64,000 bases of DNA from a virus (IMGVR_UViG_3300010389_000007:1-64000); one strand, 5' to 3'; positions 9,994 to 16,373 are shown, numbered from the stretch's first letter. Translations and numbers: made by a program. Notes: generated by a model not told the origin, from the letters alone.

Positions 9994-10745
9994 TAGATAA
10001 CCCTTGTCTTTTCGTGACCAACTCTAATTGCTGGGTGACACCAGATATCAAAACCACACTTACGCTTGGCATCAAGACAGAATGAGACATCTTCGCCACA
10101 CATGTCTTGTACTTCACCTGAATCAAAGACTTGCATCTGAGGAGCAAACCAAGGATACTTCATCTCAGGGTGCTCAAAGACGCCCTTCTTAATCAGTACC
10201 CAACCAAATCCAGTATAGTCAACAGTAAATGGTTTCTTTCTATTCTGAATGGTATCAACCATCTCATGATTCATGACGCCACCATTATTCTTGAAGTCAT
10301 CCTCATCCAACCAATGAGCAACAGAAGTGGTTCTACCATCCTCTGTGGCATACCAACCACAGGAAATGTCCTTGTCCATGTCAAAGACTGCCCAGAAGGC
10401 ATTGGTGTTGAATACGATGTCACTATCAATCCAGAGTTGATAATCATACTGCAGTTTACCTTGCCAGGGCACTTGATCAGGACCTGCAAGTACATTAGCA
10501 CCAAGACACTTACAACGTGCAAAGTTCACCATGGAACTATAGTCTTGAGAAATCTGAATACTTGCTCCTGACTGTACTAGATCAAAGCACAGTTGTACAA
10601 AGTTCTTTAAAAAGGTATATGATACACCACGACCAGGAAGGCAGAATACAATTGTCTTACCCCTAATACGCTCCTTACAACGCTCAATGTCAAATAGGGG
10701 CTGCTGCTCTGGTTCTTTTGCTTTTACTGTAAATCCTTTAGCCAT
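9993..10745 (-). CDS. Glycosyltransferase-like protein with DxD-type motif
   Basis: 250 residues. After a ~30-aa leader, the fold opens with a beta-strand/loop (TIVFCLPGRG) and has a DSD motif at residues 107-109 (YQLWIDSDIVF), the metal/nucleotide-sugar binding signature of GT-A glycosyltransferases. A second conserved-looking block (DYTGFGWVLIKKGVFE, then MCGEDVSFCLDAKRKCG) is like the catalytic C-terminal half of family-2/Anp1-like enzymes. Such proteins are frequent in cyanomyoviruses; the acceptor is unknown (virion protein or host surface sugar). It has both a sigma70-type promoter and a late-promoter motif upstream, so expression may be early and late. Confidence 0.72.
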   Translation of the reverse strand: MAKGFTVKAKEPEQQPLFDIERCKERIRGKTIVFCLPGRGVSYTFLKNFVQLCFDLVQSGASIQISQDYSSMVNFARCKCLGANVLAGPDQVPWQGKLQYDYQLWIDSDIVFNTNAFWAVFDMDKDISCGWYATEDGRTTSVAHWLDEDDFKNNGGVMNHEMVDTIQNRKKPFTVDYTGFGWVLIKKGVFEHPEMKYPWFAPQMQVFDSGEVQDMCGEDVSFCLDAKRKCGFDIWCHPAIRVGHEKTRVI

Positions 10746-10786
10746 AAGATTAATTCAATGTTGTGATGACGTACGTATCACTTCAT

Positions 10787-10815
10787 ATGATACTGGATTA
10801 TTTATCCCCTGTCAA
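10787..10815 (-). promoter_or_regulatory. Composite promoter: sigma70-type with a late box inside its spacer
   Basis: On the minus strand TTGACA (10810-10815) and TATCAT (10787-10792) are separated by exactly 17 nt. The spacer contains GATAAATA (10799-10806), a T4-type late box. A 6-bp dyad GTATCA/TGATAC includes the -10. It lies about 42 nt upstream of the glycosyltransferase start. Confidence 0.75.
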
Positions 10816-10851
10816 TGAAAGAGATATTGGGGTACGAGCCCCTATAAGAAA

Positions 10852-11097
10852 CTATGAGTCTTCTTGAAGATCTGGATGAGGTGCATACAAAGGACCTTCA
10901 TAATCATGAGATTCCTCAGGAAGGCCATCACCATCCTCCTCTACATGAGTGTCAATATTAATAGTAAACTCTTCTACCTGAAAGTCTGTCTTGATTCCTG
11001 CATGGATCATCTGGGAAAGTTCTGTGAGCGACTGCTGGCATTCTGCCAATGAACCCTCACAAAACACCCTGTCTCTTGCAATCAACTTGTAGGGCAT
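10852..11097 (-). CDS. Hypothetical 81-aa acidic protein
   Basis: Starts MPYKLIARDRVFCEG with a strong GGAGG ribosome site. The second half is acidic (THVEEDGDGLPEESHDYEG). It overlaps the end of the upstream gene by 16 nt. No family is recognised. Confidence 0.65.
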   Translation of the reverse strand: MPYKLIARDRVFCEGSLAECQQSLTELSQMIHAGIKTDFQVEEFTINIDTHVEEDGDGLPEESHDYEGPLYAPHPDLQEDS

Positions 11098-11330
11098 TTT
11101 TTACCTCCAAAAAATTTTTTCTTATAATGGGACCCAATTATATTTAATCCCTCCCACAGGCAAATTCCAATATAACTGAACTCATCCAAGGGGCTGGTCT
11201 CTGTGCCATACACATCATTATAGAGCAACCTTACAGGGGATTTTTCACCCCAGAAAATTTTTTTAATCACTTGAAATATCTCTCTCTGTTTCAAAGTTTT
11301 GTAGGTTAGGGATGTTTGCTTTTTTCGCAT
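11082..11330 (-). CDS. Hypothetical 82-aa basic protein (start uncertain)
   Basis: The frame begins MRKKQTSLTYKTLKQ and is Lys/aromatic-rich, with FSYIGICLWEGLNIIG near the C-terminus. I chose the ATG at 11330, which lies ~46 nt downstream of a strong sigma70-type promoter. The frame stays open further upstream (to 11459) and would encode a CxxC-x8-CxxC pattern, but that extension runs through the promoter and the CACTGAGA repeats, so it is probably not translated. Just before the start, TTACCC/GGGTAA can form a hairpin that includes the purine-rich region. Confidence 0.4.
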   Translation of the reverse strand: MRKKQTSLTYKTLKQREIFQVIKKIFWGEKSPVRLLYNDVYGTETSPLDEFSYIGICLWEGLNIIGSHYKKKFFGGKKCPTS

Positions 11331-11375
11331 TACCCCTTCAGGGTAACACAAAGGGCACAAAAACCCTGCTAATTC

Positions 11376-11404
11376 ACTATAGCATAGATCACACATTTTG
11401 TCAA
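11376..11404 (-). promoter_or_regulatory. Strong sigma70-type promoter flanking the repeat block
   Basis: TTGACA (11399-11404), 17-nt spacer, TATAGT (11376-11381), with an extended TGC before the -10. It reads left, away from the DnaA-box/CACTGAGA cluster that starts 9 nt upstream. Confidence 0.75.
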
Positions 11405-11412
11405 CCCCTTGA

Positions 11413-11738
11413 CACTGAGACCCACACATTTCACTGAGACTAACACTGAGATTCCACACTGTTTTATACTGTTTTCCACAAGTTTTCCACAGAATTATAC
11501 ACAGTTTTCCACAGGTTTCTTATACTGAGTTTCACTGAGATTGTGTCACTCACTGGTGTCTCACTGTTTTATCACTGAGACCTGTGGAAAACTATAACAC
11601 TGTGCCACTAATTTGGGTGTCCTGGGGGTGTTGACTTCTGGGAGGGTTTGTGATACAATGGGGGCCAAGATCACTAGACTATGAGACATTTACTGTGTTT
11701 TCCACAAAATATACAATAATTGTGGAAACTGTGGAAAA
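11413..11738. repeat. Origin-like non-coding block: DnaA-box-type repeats and CACTGAGA repeats
   Basis: There is no convincing gene from about 11331 to 11798. Perfect TTTTCCACA boxes occur at 11472-11480, 11483-11491, 11505-11513 and 11698-11706 (plus) and 11583-11591 and 11730-11738 (minus); 11721-11729 is a one-mismatch copy. TTTTCCACA is the DnaA-box form described for cyanobacteria. CACTGAGA occurs at 11413-11420, 11432-11439, 11444-11451, 11533-11540 and 11573-11580. The copies at 11698 and 11721 form a 9-bp inverted repeat. Two divergent sigma70-type promoters frame the cluster. An origin of replication or a DnaA-titration/regulatory site is my inference. Confidence 0.7.
11631..11659 (+). 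promoter_or_regulatory. Plus-strand sigma70-type promoter in the repeat block
   Basis: TTGACT (11631-11636), 17-nt spacer, TACAAT (11654-11659), with extended TGA before the -10. It reads right, against all neighbouring genes. No plus-strand gene follows, so the product would be a non-coding, antisense or primer-type RNA; two DnaA-type boxes forming a hairpin lie in its first ~70 nt. Confidence 0.65.
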
Positions 11739-11798
11739 CTCAACTATATTTAATTTGACATTTTTATTGATTCCAACATATCTTACGGAAGACACATT

Positions 11799-11999
11799 TC
11801 AGACTAGTTGATGCCTATAGTCAATGGATTTAATACACCAACCAGATGCACTTGTGATCTCTTCAACTAGATCATCTCCATCATCTGCCTCCCAGGTTGT
11901 ACCAATGTAATCATCATAAACTTCACTCTTTTCCTGCTCAGTCATGGGGTACAAACTATCATCAAAGTCAAACTCAATTTCAGTGACTTGATATAACAT
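11799..11999 (-). CDS. Hypothetical 66-aa acidic protein
   Basis: Starts MLYQVTEIEFDFDDSLY; strongly acidic, ending SIDYRHQLV. It is the last gene of a coupled three-gene unit (start overlaps the upstream stop as TAATG). No family is recognised. Confidence 0.65.
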   Translation of the reverse strand: MLYQVTEIEFDFDDSLYPMTEQEKSEVYDDYIGTTWEADDGDDLVEEITSASGWCIKSIDYRHQLV

Positions 12000-12121
12000 T
12001 AGTTCTGTACCTTCTTAATAGCAGTCATGATAGATGTGGTCAACAAAATACAAACATCATCTTTACAGACAGCATAGACAGGTTGCTTAGTGTTGACATC
12101 AAAAGTGTACTTAATGGTCAT
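11999..12121 (-). CDS. Hypothetical 40-aa protein
   Basis: MTIKYTFDVN...KKVQN, 40 codons. Both ends overlap neighbours (TGATG at the start, TAATG at the stop), which strongly supports translation as part of the unit driven from the 12413 promoter. Confidence 0.6.
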   Translation of the reverse strand: MTIKYTFDVNTKQPVYAVCKDDVCILLTTSIMTAIKKVQN

Positions 12122-12414
12122 CAAACTTGCTCCTCTTTGTGCATATCAATCATCATCTCATTGATCTCATCTTGGTTGATACTTTCATCATCCCATGCAA
12201 CACTATCAGCAGTGGTGAAGTTATCAACATTGTGCATGTTTCTGATGAACTTTTCATAGGCAGTTTCATCATCATTTTTATACTCTACACATGCCACAGC
12301 AGTGTTATAGAGAAACTGATTGTTTTGAATCCAGAGACTAACATTCCAGGTCTCATAATTTGCCCAACCATTGTAAGTTTGTTGGGTCATTTGTGTTGTT
12401 CCTTGATTTTCCAT
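12121..12414 (-). CDS. NYETWNV-motif small phage protein (DUF7249-like)
   Basis: 97 residues. YNGWANYETWNVSLWIQN near residues 14-31 is the hallmark of a small protein family common in diverse phages whose function is unknown. The rest is acidic and ends DMHKEEQV. I place the start at the ATG of MENQGTTQ, where the repeated promoter/inverted-repeat element ends; an in-frame GTG six codons upstream lies inside that element and is unlikely to be used. It heads a three-gene coupled unit. Confidence 0.75.
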   Translation of the reverse strand: MENQGTTQMTQQTYNGWANYETWNVSLWIQNNQFLYNTAVACVEYKNDDETAYEKFIRNMHNVDNFTTADSVAWDDESINQDEINEMMIDMHKEEQV

Positions 12415-12449
12415 GCTGTAAGCATAGCACACATTTCAGGATCCTGTAG
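12413..12449 (-). promoter_or_regulatory. Start-codon inverted-repeat promoter (ATGCTtacAGCAT family), copy 1
   Basis: Minus strand TGTGC-TATGCT-TACAGC-ATG: the putative -10 TATGCT (12421-12426) is followed by exactly 6 nt and the start codon, and ATGCT/AGCAT form a dyad. The -35 position (12444-12449) is CTACAG. About 75 bp of this upstream region is nearly duplicated at 14784-14860. There is no Shine-Dalgarno sequence before the ATG. Confidence 0.7.
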
Positions 12450-12492
12450 TTCATGGTGATACACTTTGGGAGATCCATTGATCAGTGCTGCT

Positions 12493-12515
12493 GATGGGTC
12501 TAGGTGAGACCCATC
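12493..12515 (-). terminator. Stem-loop between two small-gene units
   Basis: GATGGGTCT and AGACCCATC form a perfect 9-bp stem with a 5-nt loop, downstream of the 12532-12744 gene and upstream of promoter copy 1. No T-tract follows, so it may be a Rho-type/pausing or 3'-end stabilising hairpin. A related imperfect hairpin is at about 14866-14886. Confidence 0.4.
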
Positions 12516-12531
12516 ATGCTAAATCTAACTA

Positions 12532-12744
12532 TCAGAAGGCAATTTCTTCAAGAGTTGGTTCAGCAACCATAGGAACTTGATCCTCTTGAGTGTCAATAAC
12601 AGCATCAAGAATCTCTAGCATTTGAGCACCATTCTCTGCCTTGGAGAGCATACCAATAGCAGCAGACTTAGGCATGGAAAGAGTAGCAGTCATGTTGTTT
12701 GTTAGTGTGAAAGAAAGTTGGAAAGTTGGTGCTTTTAGAGTCAT
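12532..12744 (-). CDS. Hypothetical 70-aa protein
   Basis: MTLKAPTFQLSFTLTNN..., ending EPTLEEIAF; amphipathic helices with Ala-rich segments (KSAAIGMLSKAENGAQMLEILDAV). A second ATG one codon upstream is equally possible. No family is recognised. Confidence 0.65.
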   Translation of the reverse strand: MTLKAPTFQLSFTLTNNMTATLSMPKSAAIGMLSKAENGAQMLEILDAVIDTQEDQVPMVAEPTLEEIAF

Positions 12745-12759
12745 CACCAGGACTAAAGA

Positions 12760-13167
12760 TTAGAAGTTAGAGTTGAACACAAAACCCTCATTGAAGGTGA
12801 AATCATAACGCAAATTGGTCTCCCAAGTTGCAGTCCAATCAATCACAATAGGAAGATCTTGCAGTTGATGAGAATAGGCATCGCCAACATATTGCTCAGA
12901 AAACTCTTCCTCACTGTCATATTGTCCATAATAGGCATCTTCAAAAGATGCAAGGCAATCAATACCAAATGCATCAATGAAGGCGTCTACTGCCTCATAA
13001 CAGTGATCCTCACCAAAGGTCACATATTCCTCATAAAATTGAACAAATGCATCTTGCCCATATTCTTCAATAAAGGCATACATGTCATCTTGAGCATAAT
13101 TCTCTTCTGCGAGTTCTTGAATCTTTTCTTCAGTGATTTGGTTGTATTTGATGAGAGTTGCAGTCAT
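12760..13167 (-). CDS. ArdA-like antirestriction protein (DNA mimic)
   Basis: 135 residues, highly acidic throughout. The C-terminal part (about residues 74-135) has the ArdA signature pattern FEDAYYGQYDSEEEFSEQYV followed by LP..IDW and a terminal beta segment (YDFTFNEGFVF). ArdA proteins mimic bent B-form DNA and block type I restriction enzymes. This copy is shorter than the usual ~165 aa, lacking part of the N-terminal domain, so activity is uncertain. It lies 16 nt upstream of the 70-aa gene and 40 nt downstream of the MENQ-type gene at 13208-13354, suggesting one early transcript. Confidence 0.72.
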   Translation of the reverse strand: MTATLIKYNQITEEKIQELAEENYAQDDMYAFIEEYGQDAFVQFYEEYVTFGEDHCYEAVDAFIDAFGIDCLASFEDAYYGQYDSEEEFSEQYVGDAYSHQLQDLPIVIDWTATWETNLRYDFTFNEGFVFNSNF

Positions 13168-13207
13168 TTGTTTGGTGAAAAAGTGTTAATTGAAAAGGGT
13201 AAAAGTG

Positions 13208-13354
13208 TCAGACAAAGGCAACACAGAAGTGACCTAACTTGCTTGCTATTGTACGCAATGCAGTGTCATGGTTTGTTGCATCAATGTGGTGAACTTTGTT
13301 GGTGTGACAATCAACAATCTTGAAAGTGGTTTGAGTTGTTTTCTGATTTTCCAT
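13208..13354 (-). CDS. Hypothetical 48-aa protein with MENQ start
   Basis: MENQKTTQTTFKIVDCHTNK..., ending GHFCVAFV. The start is set by the inverted-repeat promoter whose last codon is this ATG. It is the first gene of the unit containing the ArdA-like protein. No family is recognised. Confidence 0.65.
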   Translation of the reverse strand: MENQKTTQTTFKIVDCHTNKVHHIDATNHDTALRTIASKLGHFCVAFV

Positions 13355-13403
13355 GCTGTAAGCATAGCACATTTTATGGGGTTTCGGGAGATTTGTGTGC
13401 CAC
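13353..13403 (-). promoter_or_regulatory. Three-part promoter with start-codon inverted repeat, copy 2
   Basis: Minus strand: GTGGCACA (13396-13403), 6 nt, TCCCGA (13384-13389), 17 nt, TATGCT (13361-13366), 6 nt, ATG. The -10 forms half of the ATGCT/AGCAT dyad. Nearly identical over about 50 bp to copy 3 (13905-13955). Confidence 0.75.
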
Positions 13404-13427
13404 CTTGTTGACTGGCACAATTTCTCT

Positions 13428-13628
13428 TCATCCTAGCATCAGATTTGCAGTAGAATCCATTACATCATCCTGAATCAGTTTGAGATTGCTAATGGTGAGA
13501 CTTTGCCAGTTCCATTCATCATTAAGAGTGAACAGTTCGTCACACCAAAAGTTGAAACTCATCTCATTCCATTCTCTCAAGATGTCAAGAGATGATGTAA
13601 AACTTGAGATCAATTCTTCAGTGGTCAT
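13428..13628 (-). CDS. Hypothetical 66-aa protein
   Basis: MTTEELISSFTSSLDILREW..., Trp-rich (EWNEMSFNFW, NDEWNWQSL). The ATG lies 2 nt after the upstream stop; an in-frame ATG three codons earlier overlaps that gene. No family is recognised. Confidence 0.6.
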   Translation of the reverse strand: MTTEELISSFTSSLDILREWNEMSFNFWCDELFTLNDEWNWQSLTISNLKLIQDDVMDSTANLMLG

Positions 13629-13630
13629 AA

Positions 13631-13906
13631 TCAACATGCACCCATCATAGGATTACCAATTTGAGGAAGATTGCTGTTGTCTTTGATGACAACATACTTG
13701 TGAGATTGATACTCTCTGAGTTGCATTTTCTTCTCAAAGTTGTTAATGAACTTCTTTGAGATTGTCTCAATTCCTTTCCACTCTAGCACCTTAAGAGTCC
13801 ACCTATCAGATACATCACCAAAGGGCAATTTGACAGGATAGAATGACACTACCATAGTGCCATCTTTAGATTGAAAAGTGGGGAAGTTGCTTGTTTGATT
13901 TTCCAT
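13631..13906 (-). CDS. Hypothetical 91-aa protein with MENQ start
   Basis: MENQTSNFPTFQSKDGTMVV..., mixed alpha/beta composition, ending QIGNPMMGAC. It shares the first four residues and the promoter with neighbours that are otherwise unrelated, pointing to a duplicated expression cassette. An in-frame upstream ATG lies inside the promoter element and is rejected. Confidence 0.68.
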   Translation of the reverse strand: MENQTSNFPTFQSKDGTMVVSFYPVKLPFGDVSDRWTLKVLEWKGIETISKKFINNFEKKMQLREYQSHKYVVIKDNSNLPQIGNPMMGAC

Positions 13907-13955
13907 GCTGTAAGCATAGCACATTTTATGGGGTTTCGGGAGATTTGTGTGCCAC
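13905..13955 (-). promoter_or_regulatory. Three-part promoter with start-codon inverted repeat, copy 3
   Basis: GTGGCACA (13948-13955), 6 nt, TCCCGA (13936-13941), 17 nt, TATGCT (13913-13918), 6 nt, ATG on the minus strand. Same geometry as copy 2. Confidence 0.75.
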
Positions 13956-13979
13956 TAGTCCAGGTGGCACAATTTCTCT

Positions 13980-14468
13980 TTACTGATCCCCATAATCTGC
14001 CCAAAATGCATCATTATGTGAGGGACGAATACAATCTACACCATGGTCACGAATTACAGCAGCATTGTAAGGAGAATCATCAACCCAGAACTGTATATCA
14101 TCCCAGAAACGTAGGATGTCCATGAGTTGCTCACCCTTGCACTTTGAACCAGTAGAATCATCCTCTGCGTTCTTCATGTAGAGTGCATCAAACTCAGGCA
14201 AATGCTCTTGCAACCAATACCCAGTGCCTTCCATGTAGACGTCAGGACGTGCAGTAGCAATTACTAGATCAAATCCCTTAGATTTGCAGTGCTTGGCAAC
14301 ATCAACAACAGCATCAATAGGTTGAAATTGGTCACAATCTTCAAACCCTGATTGATCACCATGGTGGCAAAGTGTGGCATCAAGATCAAAGACAACACAC
14401 TTGGGATTGCTGATGTTGTAGATAACTTTGGAGAAAGATTTGGTTTTGAGCATTGTAGTTTGAGTCAT
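13980..14468 (-). CDS. HAD-superfamily phosphatase (Pnk 3'-phosphatase-like)
   Basis: 162 residues. HAD motif I is DLDAT (nucleophile D28, acid/base D30), motif II is VIATARP with T72, and motif IV is FWVDDSPYN (D130/D131). The arrangement resembles the phosphatase half of T4 polynucleotide kinase and related phage HAD proteins, without the kinase domain. A possible role is 3'-phosphate removal in nucleic-acid repair or nucleotide metabolism. I use the ATG at 14468; a TTG three codons upstream is in frame but less likely. Confidence 0.78.
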   Translation of the reverse strand: MTQTTMLKTKSFSKVIYNISNPKCVVFDLDATLCHHGDQSGFEDCDQFQPIDAVVDVAKHCKSKGFDLVIATARPDVYMEGTGYWLQEHLPEFDALYMKNAEDDSTGSKCKGEQLMDILRFWDDIQFWVDDSPYNAAVIRDHGVDCIRPSHNDAFWADYGDQ

Positions 14469-14500
14469 GGTATGCAATTAAAATTGAAGGAAATTATTGA

Positions 14501-14785
14501 TTATGCGTATGCTTGTTCCCACACACTGTAGAACATATTCCAAGCAGGTTCATCTGCAACAAAACTGCTAACATTTGCCTGGTCACATACCCAGTCATAT
14601 GCATCATCAGCGTCAGACTCAGTTTCTACAACAAAGTCATAAAGAGATTCAATAGCATTGCGGAACTCTTTATCTTCAATCAAAGACTGCCAAACATTGT
14701 CAGTTTGATTGTTGCGAATCATCATCTTGCCAGAGATGTTGTAGAAAGTGGTGAAAGTGGGGAAAGTGGTTTCTTGATTGTTCAT
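14501..14785 (-). CDS. Hypothetical 94-aa acidic protein with MNNQ start
   Basis: MNNQETTFPTFTTFYNISGK..., then acidic helices (VVETESDADDAYDWVCDQ). The FPTF tetrapeptide near the N-terminus is shared with the 13631-13906 protein, again suggesting copied 5' ends. The start is fixed by promoter copy 4. Confidence 0.68.
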   Translation of the reverse strand: MNNQETTFPTFTTFYNISGKMMIRNNQTDNVWQSLIEDKEFRNAIESLYDFVVETESDADDAYDWVCDQANVSSFVADEPAWNMFYSVWEQAYA

Positions 14786-14820
14786 GCTGTAAGCATAGCA
14801 CACATTTCAGGATCCTGTAG
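14784..14820 (-). promoter_or_regulatory. Start-codon inverted-repeat promoter, copy 4
   Basis: TATGCT (14792-14797), 6 nt, ATG; -35 position CTACAG (14815-14820). The sequence out to about 14860 is a near copy of the region upstream of the 12121-12414 gene. Confidence 0.7.
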
Positions 14821-14852
14821 TTCAGGGTGATACAGTTTTCAGGATTGATTGA

Positions 14853-14999
14853 TCAGTGCTGTTTATGGGTCTCATCTAGACTCATAAGTTGATACATTTG
14901 CTGTACTTTTTTGGTTTGCATTTCAGTTGCAACTGTGACAGTGTGGTTCACAAGATTTGCACCAAAGATAGCAAACATTACAAGGAAAGCAATTCTCAT
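14853..14999 (-). CDS. Small protein with N-terminal membrane segment (48 aa)
   Basis: MRIAFLVMFAIFGANLVNHT begins with a hydrophobic helix resembling a signal anchor; a charged tail (TKKVQQMYQ) follows. Its ATG overlaps the upstream stop (ATGA). It overlaps promoter copy 4 at its 3' end. Confidence 0.5.
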   Translation of the reverse strand: MRIAFLVMFAIFGANLVNHTVTVATEMQTKKVQQMYQLMSLDETHKQH

Positions 15000-15178
15000 T
15001 TAATTCTGTGCTTGATTGAGTTTAACTGTGTGATGGCAGATTGCATTGCTGCCCTAGAATATCCAGTGGCATAAGGATAACCTTCATCATCCTTTTCTGG
15101 AGCATTATAACAAACATCAACTGCTCTTTGAAGAGTTTCAATGATAGAAACTAGATCCATTTCAATATACTTATTCAT
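14996..15178 (-). CDS. Hypothetical 60-aa protein
   Basis: MNKYIEMDLVSIIETLQRAV..., ending LNSIKHRIK. Its start overlaps the previous stop (TGATG), so it is coupled to the 61-aa gene. No family is recognised. Confidence 0.65.
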   Translation of the reverse strand: MNKYIEMDLVSIIETLQRAVDVCYNAPEKDDEGYPYATGYSRAAMQSAITQLNSIKHRIK

Positions 15179-15363
15179 CAGAAGTGTGCCTCCTCATCAT
15201 CACAAACAGCAATCCAATCCATTGCCCTAGACAATGCTAACTCTCTCATCTGGTAATCATCACCACAGTTCTCATCATAGAAGATGAAAGCGTACTTAAT
15301 GCGATTTTCTGGAGTGTTCATGAACTTCTCCAATTTGGTGAGTTGTCTTGTTTGATTTTCCAT
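15178..15363 (-). CDS. Hypothetical 61-aa protein with MENQ start
   Basis: MENQTRQLTKLEKFMNTPEN..., ending CDDEEAHF. Here no in-frame ATG or GTG exists upstream of the MENQ codon within the promoter element, which shows that the element itself is not coding. Confidence 0.7.
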   Translation of the reverse strand: MENQTRQLTKLEKFMNTPENRIKYAFIFYDENCGDDYQMRELALSRAMDWIAVCDDEEAHF

Positions 15364-15398
15364 GCTGTAAGCATAGCATGGATTTGGGCATTTCGGTA
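15362..15398 (-). promoter_or_regulatory. Start-codon inverted-repeat promoter, copy 5
   Basis: TATGCT (15370-15375), 6 nt, ATG; -35 position TACCGA (15393-15398) with 17-nt spacing. The upstream GTGGTCGC is a poor match to the GTGKCACA box; TGTGACAGTTG lies further upstream (near 15417-15428). Confidence 0.7.
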
Positions 15399-15436
15399 AA
15401 TATAGCGACCACTTCTACAACTGTCACATCATTATA

Positions 15437-15649
15437 TCAATATCCCAAAGATTTGGGTAGACCTACAACAATGAAGAATGAGAGCAGTGCAACAATGTCC
15501 CAACACTTATTGCGGACCATATACGGAATTGCTAGAGCATTACCTACAATATACAATCTTGAACCAGACAAAGGATCAAGATAAAGAGTAAAGAAGTATG
15601 CAACACAGAGAATCAAACTAGAGAAGATTCTTGCTTTGTTTTCCATCAT
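15437..15649 (-). CDS. Small integral membrane protein (70 aa)
   Basis: MMENKARIFSSLILCVAYFF begins the protein; hydrophobic segments at about residues 8-24, 32-43 and 48-65 suggest two or three membrane helices. Its start overlaps the upstream stop (ATGA). The function is unknown. Confidence 0.65.
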   Translation of the reverse strand: MMENKARIFSSLILCVAYFFTLYLDPLSGSRLYIVGNALAIPYMVRNKCWDIVALLSFFIVVGLPKSLGY

Positions 15650-16206
15650 CAAATGACCTGAGTTTTAGTGTAATCCAATTCATCAATTTCCAGGAATCTG
15701 CGAACAACAGATTTGCCTGATTTAGTTAAGGGATAGAGTGAGGGATTCTTATACAGAATCTTGGTGTTTTCTTTCTTCAACCACACACTATGTGAGCAGG
15801 CAGGTGATACCCTTCCACCCTTTGCAGTTTTAATAGCAGCATCCTCTACAAGTTCATCCATGATGTCAGAAACTGCAACCTCTGCAACATAGATCAACTG
15901 ACCTTCTTTTGTGAACTCATGTACAAGACAAACCCAATCATGCTTCTTGGTAATACTAACTGCACCATCAGGAAATATAATGTTAGGACCAGACTTGTTA
16001 TCTACACAAGTGCCATCTGGTTTGTATCCATCAGGGTGACCAGCACCACCATATGAGGGAGTATATCCCATGAGAGAGCATACAAAATCCTCTCTGAGTT
16101 TGTTATTATCAAGAGCAAGATGTGTCTTGATGAGATCAATCAAGCACACAAACTGTTCAGGAGTTTGTTCACTCCCTAGAATCCATTTTACAGTTTGAAT
16201 GTCCAT
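15649..16206 (-). CDS. Hypothetical 185-aa protein
   Basis: Starts MDIQTVKWILGSEQTPEQF. It contains GYKPDGTCVDNKSGPNIIF and a later beta/alpha block (HDWVCLVHEFTKEGQLIYVA). The D...DNK arrangement faintly recalls nuclease-like cores, but I cannot place it in a family. The ATG at 16206 is preferred over an in-frame TTG at 16218; it lies downstream of a promoter with the -10 dyad. Confidence 0.7.
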   Translation of the reverse strand: MDIQTVKWILGSEQTPEQFVCLIDLIKTHLALDNNKLREDFVCSLMGYTPSYGGAGHPDGYKPDGTCVDNKSGPNIIFPDGAVSITKKHDWVCLVHEFTKEGQLIYVAEVAVSDIMDELVEDAAIKTAKGGRVSPACSHSVWLKKENTKILYKNPSLYPLTKSGKSVVRRFLEIDELDYTKTQVI

Positions 16207-16235
16207 TGATTTGATCAATTTGTCTGATGCTATGC

Positions 16236-16278
16236 ATCATAGCATGAATAGCAGAGTTTTGGTAATTTACTGTGACAC
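16236..16278 (-). promoter_or_regulatory. Three-part promoter with -10 dyad
   Basis: GTGTCACA (16271-16278), 6 nt, TACCAA (16259-16264), 17 nt, TATGAT (16236-16241) on the minus strand. The GAT of the -10 starts a GATGC-ATA-GCATC dyad. Unlike the ATGCT copies, the start codon lies about 24 nt beyond the -10. Confidence 0.72.
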
Positions 16279-16302
16279 TTTAACTTGTGGCACATTGTAT
16301 AA

Positions 16303-16373
16303 GCCCCAGATAGGATTTGAACCTACGACCTATCGCTTACAAGGCGATTGCACTACCACTGTGCTACTGAGGC
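16303..16373 (-). tRNA. tRNA-Thr (UGU)
   Basis: Cloverleaf on the minus strand: acceptor GCCTCAG pairs with CTGGGGC, anticodon stem ATCGC/GCGAT with loop CTTGTAA (anticodon TGT), T-arm with GGTTCAAATCC. No encoded CCA. It reads ACA/ACG codons and lies 8 nt after the 105-aa membrane gene. Confidence 0.93.

Noticed and set aside
11331-11459. Upstream extension encoding CxxC-x8-CxxC before the 82-aa gene
   Set aside because: It runs through a strong promoter and three CACTGAGA repeats, so the zinc-finger look is probably fortuitous.
12415-12432. MCYAYS peptide preceding MENQ in several genes
   Set aside because: The frame is forced by the inverted repeat; one copy has no upstream start codon at all, so it is a DNA/RNA element rather than coding.
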